Shown here: positions 8,602 through 14,220 of the stretch, one piece after another
Layout of the letters: every line of letters starts with the position of its first letter
Position numbering within the stretch: the first letter of the stretch is position 1
From: Bacteroidota bacterium
GTDB taxonomy: Bacteria > Bacteroidota > UBA10030 > UBA6906
DNA length: 14,220 nt
Direction of reading: 5' to 3'
Assembly: GCA_016844425.1 (NCBI GenBank)
Contig: JAERML010000025.1
Span: 1-14,220, forward strand
Program-made: the position numbers and the translations under genes
The notes under the pieces: model-generated
What the model was told of the DNA's origin: nothing
Seen by the model: the letters and a program-made list of their open reading frames with translations, nothing else
Databases searched by the model: none

Positions 8602-9405
8602 ATGACCATGGATTCAGTCTTTGCTGCACTGAAAAGCGCTCGCGAGGCAAAGCGACTTTCCCTGGCGGACATTGCCGACGGAACATTGATCAATATTGAT
8701 TTTCTCGGCGCCATCGAGCAGGGAAAGACCGACATTCTTCCGCAAACATATGTACGCGCCTTCATGAGGGAATACGCGAGCTTTGTCGGGCTTGACCCTG
8801 CAGAGATCATGAAGAGGTATGATGAGATGCAGAAACCCCGCGATCCAGAACGACCTCCGGTTCCCCGAGAAGTGCAAGCCCCGGTCACCGTGGTAACTCC
8901 CGCACCTGAGCCACGTCAAGCACCCGAGCGACGTAAACCCATCAACCCCCAGTCCGCAAAACTCGCCATCCTGGGAATCCTTGCTGTTGTTCTTGGCATA
9001 ACTCTCTGGAACCTCCTGAGTTCAGAGTCTCCGGTTACCACGGAGACGTCTTTTGATGCCGTCATCAAAGACAATGAGGCCCGGGAAGGTGTCGATTCCA
9101 TCCGGGCTGTCCGAGCCGCGCTCACTCGTGGCACGAAAGCACCGGTTGACAGCCTGACGCTCCGAGCGGTTACCACCGATACGGTCTGGATGCAACTTGC
9201 CATCGATGCAGCTGCACCGCGTGAGTATTTGCTCCGGCCCAACACACGCATTTCCTGGAAAGCGAAGGAGCAGTTTGTCCTCACAGTTGGTAAACCTACT
9301 GCCGTGGAGTTCACGTTGAACCAGAAGCCGCTCGGGACGCTAGGCAAGCGGGGTTCGGTCATGCGCAACATGACCATCACGCGTGACCTTCTCGCCAAGA
9401 AATAA
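8602..9405 (+). CDS. rodZ: RodZ-like cell-shape protein (Xre-type HTH, one TM, DUF4115-like C-terminus)
   Basis: A 267-aa bitopic membrane protein. Residues about 5-66 form an Xre-type helix-turn-helix of the RodZ kind (LKSAREAKRLSLADIADGTL, LGAIEQGK, PQTYVRAFMREYASFVGLD). In RodZ this domain binds MreB rather than DNA. A proline-rich linker (about 79-116) is followed by one TM helix (about 120-139, LAILGILAVVLGITLWNLL) and an extracytoplasmic beta-rich domain (about 185-265) like DUF4115. This order is diagnostic for the RodZ family. ATG 8602 and ATG 8608 are both possible and neither has a good Shine-Dalgarno. The stop is four bases before the likely ligA start, so the two are probably co-transcribed. 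No mreB or other shape gene is in view, so a role in elongation is inferred from the family. Confidence 0.85.
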   Translation: MTMDSVFAALKSAREAKRLSLADIADGTLINIDFLGAIEQGKTDILPQTYVRAFMREYASFVGLDPAEIMKRYDEMQKPRDPERPPVPREVQAPVTVVTPAPEPRQAPERRKPINPQSAKLAILGILAVVLGITLWNLLSSESPVTTETSFDAVIKDNEAREGVDSIRAVRAALTRGTKAPVDSLTLRAVTTDTVWMQLAIDAAAPREYLLRPNTRISWKAKEQFVLTVGKPTAVEFTLNQKPLGTLGKRGSVMRNMTITRDLLAKK

Positions 9406-9409
9406 ACGG

Positions 9410-11418
<2,009 letters not shown>

Positions 11419-11419
11419 C

Positions 11420-11959
11420 ATGTTAGAGGGGCTTCGTACTTCGATTGGATGGCAAACCGCTCGATTTCGCTTCCGGAAGGAGCGGGACCGCGTAATTCGC
11501 TTTACTGACGCGGTGACATCGGCGCGCAGCGCGCTGGTCATCATGCCTCTGAATCCAACAAACCTTCTTCCCACGGTCACGGTGTTCGAGATGCTGAAGA
11601 AGAAGTTTCAGGAAGAGCATCTCACTGTCATCACCGGCGATCACGGACTGGAGGTCATGCGCTTGCTGCCGCGCACCCAGTTCATCCATATCCTCGCGGC
11701 GGAGATCTCCCCTTTCTACTTGCCGCACAGGGATATCATCGCGCGAGTCCGGAAGAAACCGTACGACCTCGCGATCGACCTTAACCTTGACTTAGTGCTC
11801 CCCTCAGGGTATATTTGTAAAGCAAGCGATGCCCGTATACGTGTCGGCTTCGTCCGGAAGCGCGCGGACATGTTCTATAATCTTCTGATCAGGCCTGATC
11901 CAACACTCGGCACGAAGCTCATCTATGATCGACTGGTGCAGTGCCTGCAGAGATTCTAA
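11420..11959 (+). CDS. Short protein resembling the N-terminal half of a GT9 (heptosyltransferase-like) glycosyltransferase
   Basis: A 179-aa protein starting one base after the ligA stop, so probably translationally coupled; no ribosome site is visible. Its fold pattern follows the N-terminal Rossmann domain of family 9 glycosyltransferases (ADP-heptose:LPS heptosyltransferases): a first strand ALVIMPL (about 38-44), then PTVTVFEMLKKKF, HLTVITGDHGLEVMRLLP, KPYDLAIDLNLDL (around residue 115) and SDARIRVGFVRKRADMFYNLLI. It ends at YDRLVQCLQRF, where the linker to the nucleotide-sugar-binding C-terminal domain should begin. That domain is absent, and the next gene's ribosome site lies only three bases beyond the stop. 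The usual Gly-Asp motif after the first strand is replaced by N-P-T-N-L-L-P. Catalytic activity is therefore doubtful. It may be a relic, a partner subunit or a distinct short family. The GT9 link is inference from motif pattern. Confidence 0.55.
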   Translation: MLEGLRTSIGWQTARFRFRKERDRVIRFTDAVTSARSALVIMPLNPTNLLPTVTVFEMLKKKFQEEHLTVITGDHGLEVMRLLPRTQFIHILAAEISPFYLPHRDIIARVRKKPYDLAIDLNLDLVLPSGYICKASDARIRVGFVRKRADMFYNLLIRPDPTLGTKLIYDRLVQCLQRF

Positions 11960-11962
11960 GCC

Positions 11963-11970
11963 GGAGGTGA
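11963..11970 (+). promoter_or_regulatory. Strong ribosome binding site of the STAS gene
   Basis: GGAGGTGA ends four bases before ATG 11975 and begins three bases after the stop of the upstream gene. Such strong complementarity contrasts with most starts in this window and suggests that the STAS protein is made at a higher level than its operon neighbours. Confidence 0.7.
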
Positions 11971-11974
11971 CACT

Positions 11975-12304
11975 ATGAAATTTGAAACCCACAAAAACGG
12001 ATCGTCGGTCACCCTGACGCTCAAGGAACGGAAACTTGATTCCTCAGTGTCCCCAGAGTTGAAGGGTGAGTTCCTGATCCTGTGCAAACCCAAACTGGAA
12101 ACGTTGATCGTGGACCTCGGCGAAGTGGAGTTCTGCGATAGCAGCGGACTCAGCGCCCTTCTCATTGCGGACAGGAAGATGAAAGAGCACGGCGGGAAGG
12201 TGAAGCTGGTCAACGTCCATAAGAAAGTCTCCGGACTGTTGAAGATTTCCATGCTGGACCGCGTGTTCGACATCCAGGAAGCCACCCACTCCGCCAAACA
12301 CTAA
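11975..12304 (+). CDS. STAS-domain anti-sigma factor antagonist (SpoIIAA/RsbV-like)
   Basis: A 109-aa single STAS domain. Visible hallmarks are the strand LETLIVDLGEVEF, the phosphorylation loop C-D-S-S-G-L-S (D55-S56-S57-G58-L59; S57 aligns with the serine phosphorylated in SpoIIAA), and HGGKVKLVNVHKKVSGLL. In partner-switching systems such proteins bind an anti-sigma serine kinase when unphosphorylated and so free the sigma factor. No kinase, PP2C phosphatase or sigma factor is encoded nearby, so the partners are unknown. It has its own strong ribosome site and is followed after 28 bases by a symporter gene. Confidence in the family is high; the pathway is unknown. Confidence 0.9.
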   Translation: MKFETHKNGSSVTLTLKERKLDSSVSPELKGEFLILCKPKLETLIVDLGEVEFCDSSGLSALLIADRKMKEHGGKVKLVNVHKKVSGLLKISMLDRVFDIQEATHSAKH

Positions 12305-12332
12305 CCCATACTCCCCTCACCCGGGACTCTGA

Positions 12333-13451
12333 ATGGGCTTCACCACGGTTGACTACGTCATTGTCGTTGCCTACCTGATCGGCATGGCGGTGTTGGGTAT
12401 TGTCTCGGGGGGGAAACAGACTTCCATCCGTGATTATTTCCTCGGCAGCAAAACCATTCCCTGGTGGGCGGTCTGTTTCGCTATCGTCGCCACAGAAACA
12501 AGCACCCTCACTTTCATCAGTGTCCCCGGCATTGCGTACGCCGGCAATCTGAATTTCCTCCAGATTACATTCGGGTACTTGTTGGGCCGCGTGGTGGTAA
12601 GCGTTATCCTTCTGCCGGCATATGCAAAGGGCGAACTTTCAACGGCGTATCAGCTCCTTGCCAACCGGTTTGGCCCGGATATGCGGAATGTTGCATCCGT
12701 GACATTCATGTTTACCCGTGTTCTTGCTGACGGAGTTCGCTTGTTTGCAACCGCCATTCCCCTCGCAATTCTCCTCAAAGGCTGGCAGACCTTCACGGAC
12801 GTCCCGAACGAGCACGTCTATATCGTCTCGATCCTTGTGATGGCTGCGATGACACTCATCTACACGTTCATCGGTGGAGTCAGGGCGGTAATTTGGACCG
12901 ATGTCGTGCAGATGTTCATTTATCTTGCCGCCGCTGTCGTTGCGATGGTCGTCATCCTCAATCATCTGCCGGCGGATGGTGTCCGGATCCCGGAAGAGAA
13001 GCTCTCTATACTGAACCCCGGGTTTTCACTTTCCTTCAAAGAGTTCTTTGCAACACCCTATACGCTGGCCGGCAGTATCCTCGGTGGCGCCTTTCTTTCC
13101 ATGGCTTCTCACGGCACCGATCAGCTCATCGTTCAGCGCCTGCTAACGGTGAAGACACTGCGGGACAGCCAACGCGCTTTGATTGGAAGCGGCGGCGTGA
13201 TCATCATCCAGTTCGCAATCTTCCTCGCAATCGGACTGTTGCTGTACTTGTTCTACGGTGCTCTGCCAGTGGAGAAGCTTGGCTTGATGAAAGCAGACGA
13301 GATATTCCCGAAGTTCATCATCGAGAGCATGCCCAGCGGTCTTTCGGGGATCATCATCGCCGGGCTTCTCGCTGCAGCGATGTCCACACTCTCGGGATCA
13401 TCATCGCCGGGCTTCTCGCTGCAGCGATGTCCACACTCTCAGGCTCTGTAA
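12333..13451 (+). pseudogene. Sodium:solute symporter (SSS family), N-terminal part, frameshifted
   Basis: A polytopic inner-membrane protein of the SSS (SLC5-like) family that would use a sodium gradient to import a solute. Family features include the N-terminal TVDYVIVVAYLIGMAVLGIV helix, RDYFLGSKTIPWWAVCFAIV, ETSTLTFISVPGIAYAGN, GGVRAVIWTDVVQMFIY and SHGTDQLIVQRLL. The frame stays right up to GIIIAGLLAAAMSTLSGS. It is then thrown off by the second copy of a 47-bp repeat and stops at 13449-13451. Repair by removing one copy gives 492 aa, a normal SSS length. The substrate cannot be told from sequence alone. ATG 12333 has no clear Shine-Dalgarno. Confidence 0.88.
13347..13440 (+). repeat. 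Perfect 47-bp tandem duplication inside the symporter gene
   Basis: Bases 13347-13393 and 13394-13440 are identical. The unit encodes GIIIAGLLAAAMSTLS, a single conserved segment in SSS proteins, so one copy is extra. Because 47 is not a multiple of three, it shifts the reading frame. The copies have no mismatch, so the event is very recent or is an assembly artefact. Confidence 0.97.
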
Positions 13452-13858
13452 ACTCCCTCGCCTCCGCTGCAATGAACGACATCTACAAGCCGTACTTCGG
13501 CAAAGGAAACACGGATAGGAAGGATCTCTTTCTCTCGCGGATGATCTCGCTTGGGTGGTGCGTTATCCTGGTCGGCGTTGCCATTTTCTTCATCAGCAAT
13601 ACCTCGAAGGCCCTCGTGGAGCTTGCGCTCAGCATTGCCTCGGTCACATACGGAGGGTTGCTCGGAACGTTCCTGCTGGGAACACTGTTCAAACGACCGA
13701 CCCAGCGCGATGCGTTGATTGGGTTCTTCACTGGCATTGCCGTCATGGCGGTCATATTCTCTCAAGCGTGGGTGGCGTGGACCTGGTTTACAGTCATCGG
13801 CACCGGAACAACATTGATTGTGGGAAACCTTTCCACCCTGTTGAACAGAGAAAGATGA
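13441..13858 (+). pseudogene. Sodium:solute symporter, C-terminal part after the frameshift
   Basis: The second copy of the 47-bp repeat re-enters the correct frame (GIIIAGLLAAAMSTLS) and continues with GSVNSLASAAMNDIYKPYF, the conserved SSS stretch after that helix, and then further TM helices (GWCVILVGVAIFFIS, LALSIASVTYGGLLGTFLLG, ALIGFFTGIAVMAVIF, FTVIGTGTTLIVGNL). The stop is at 13856-13858. The same frame is open upstream to about 12893, but that part is a shadow of the N-terminal half read out of frame. There is no independent start here, so this part is not expressed unless the frame is restored. Confidence 0.88.
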
Positions 13859-13941
13859 CGGTGAGTGCCGAGAGCGTGGTGAGGAAGAAAATCGGAAGAT
13901 GATGGATGAAGTGCGGGGGGCATTGGTTGCGAGAAAACACC

Positions 13942-13968
13942 GGGAGCGGCACGTAGAGAGCCGCTCCC
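13942..13968 (-). terminator. Hairpin between convergent genes, probable terminator
   Basis: GGGAGCGGC (13942-13950) and GCCGCTCCC (13960-13968) form a perfect 9-bp stem with a nine-base loop. Read on the - strand it is followed by GGTGTTTTCTC, a modest T tract 11 bases past the - strand gene's stop. On the + strand the following bases are TATAAGG. It therefore serves the - strand gene best but could stop transcripts from both sides. Confidence 0.6.
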
Positions 13969-13979
13969 TATAAGGCCGC

Positions 13980-14220
13980 TTACAAACCAGTCGCTTCGAT
14001 TTTGTACGCGAGCAACGTGCCCGGATTGAATCTTGCCTGGCCACGATCACCTATCTGAAAACTTGCCAACCTCGCGTGAAATCCGTTCCGCTCGATCTTG
14101 GTGCTGGAGTTCGTCATAGCTGGAACAAATTCACCCGCTTGTGTTCGGATCGTCACCTTACCAAGCGCGAGGTCGACAGCAACAATGGTTCCCTCGACCC
14201 GATCTCCCTTCACACCTCTC
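13980..14220 (-). CDS. C-terminal end of a small beta-rich protein (DUF5666-like), 5' end outside window
   Basis: The - strand frame is open from the window edge to the TAA at 13982-13980. The GTG at 14213 is probably an internal valine, because coding continues upstream into the missing region. The visible residues show a beta-barrel-like pattern: GTIVAVDLALGKVTIRT, a TKI segment, FQIGDRGQARF, and a final strand LLAYKIEATGL. This alternation (G-x-I-x-x-V-D, x-V-T-I, T-x-I, GD-x-x, A-x-x-I) resembles the DUF5666 domain found in secreted or surface proteins. The full length, any signal peptide and the number of repeats cannot be seen. The assignment is tentative; an OB-like or S1-like small domain is the alternative. 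Confidence 0.5.
   Translation of the reverse strand, partial: RGVKGDRVEGTIVAVDLALGKVTIRTQAGEFVPAMTNSSTKIERNGFHARLASFQIGDRGQARFNPGTLLAYKIEATGL

Noticed and set aside
12893..13393. The open + strand frame ahead of the symporter's C-terminal part as its own gene
   Set aside because: It is an out-of-frame shadow of the symporter N-terminal half. Family similarity starts only at the duplicated 47-bp unit.
13347..13440. The 47-bp repeat as a CRISPR or mobile-element remnant
   Set aside because: There are only two directly adjacent copies without spacers, both coding for one conserved symporter helix; a simple tandem duplication explains it.
13855..13973. Tiny open frames after the symporter (15 codons from ATG 13855 and 24 codons from ATG 13899)
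   Set aside because: They overlap the symporter stop and the hairpin, and have no ribosome site or recognisable composition; treated as non-coding.

Overview
The window reads as a chromosomal segment of housekeeping and signalling genes from a moderately GC-rich bacterium. Nearly all genes are on the + strand; one partial gene on the - strand enters from the right edge. The best lineage guess is the Bacteroidota/Chlorobiota/Ignavibacteriota (FCB) side. Support for this is weak to moderate: the HU gene has a TTTG-N19-TAnnTTTG-like promoter of the Bacteroidota sigma type, and several genes lack an obvious Shine-Dalgarno sequence. A fused Kgd-type 2-oxoglutarate dehydrogenase is best known from Actinobacteria, so phylogeny of LigA or Kgd would be needed to settle it. 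No mobile element, tRNA, rRNA or CRISPR array was seen.

Layout. (1) 1-3460: the fused E2-E1 subunit of 2-oxoglutarate dehydrogenase/decarboxylase (Kgd/SucA type). Its 5' end lies outside the window and it is split by an in-frame TAA at 335-337. (2) 3545-5551: a DinG/XPD-family iron-sulfur helicase. (3) 5552-6231: a 288-base spacer holding a promoter, then an HU-type DNA-binding protein with a strong ribosome site and a strong intrinsic terminator. (4) 6292-8541: a membrane hybrid histidine kinase (2 TM, GAF, PAS, HisKA, HATPase, REC). (5) 8602-11959: a tight run of rodZ-like gene, NAD+-dependent DNA ligase ligA (frameshifted) and a short protein resembling only the N-terminal half of a family 9 glycosyltransferase. 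(6) 11975-13858: a STAS anti-sigma-factor antagonist followed by a sodium:solute symporter, which is frameshifted by an exact 47-bp tandem duplication. (7) 13859-14220: a hairpin between convergent genes, then the C-terminal end of a small beta-rich protein on the - strand.

The most striking property is that three widely conserved genes each carry a different inactivating lesion: a nonsense codon in kgd, an apparent 31-nt deletion in ligA, and a 47-bp tandem duplication in the symporter gene. Each is reparable on paper to a full-length family member. LigA is normally essential, so either the sequence has local errors or chimeric strain variants, or the genome has compensating copies or is decaying. 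No clearly novel multi-gene system is visible. The least explained element is the half-glycosyltransferase/STAS pair downstream of ligA.
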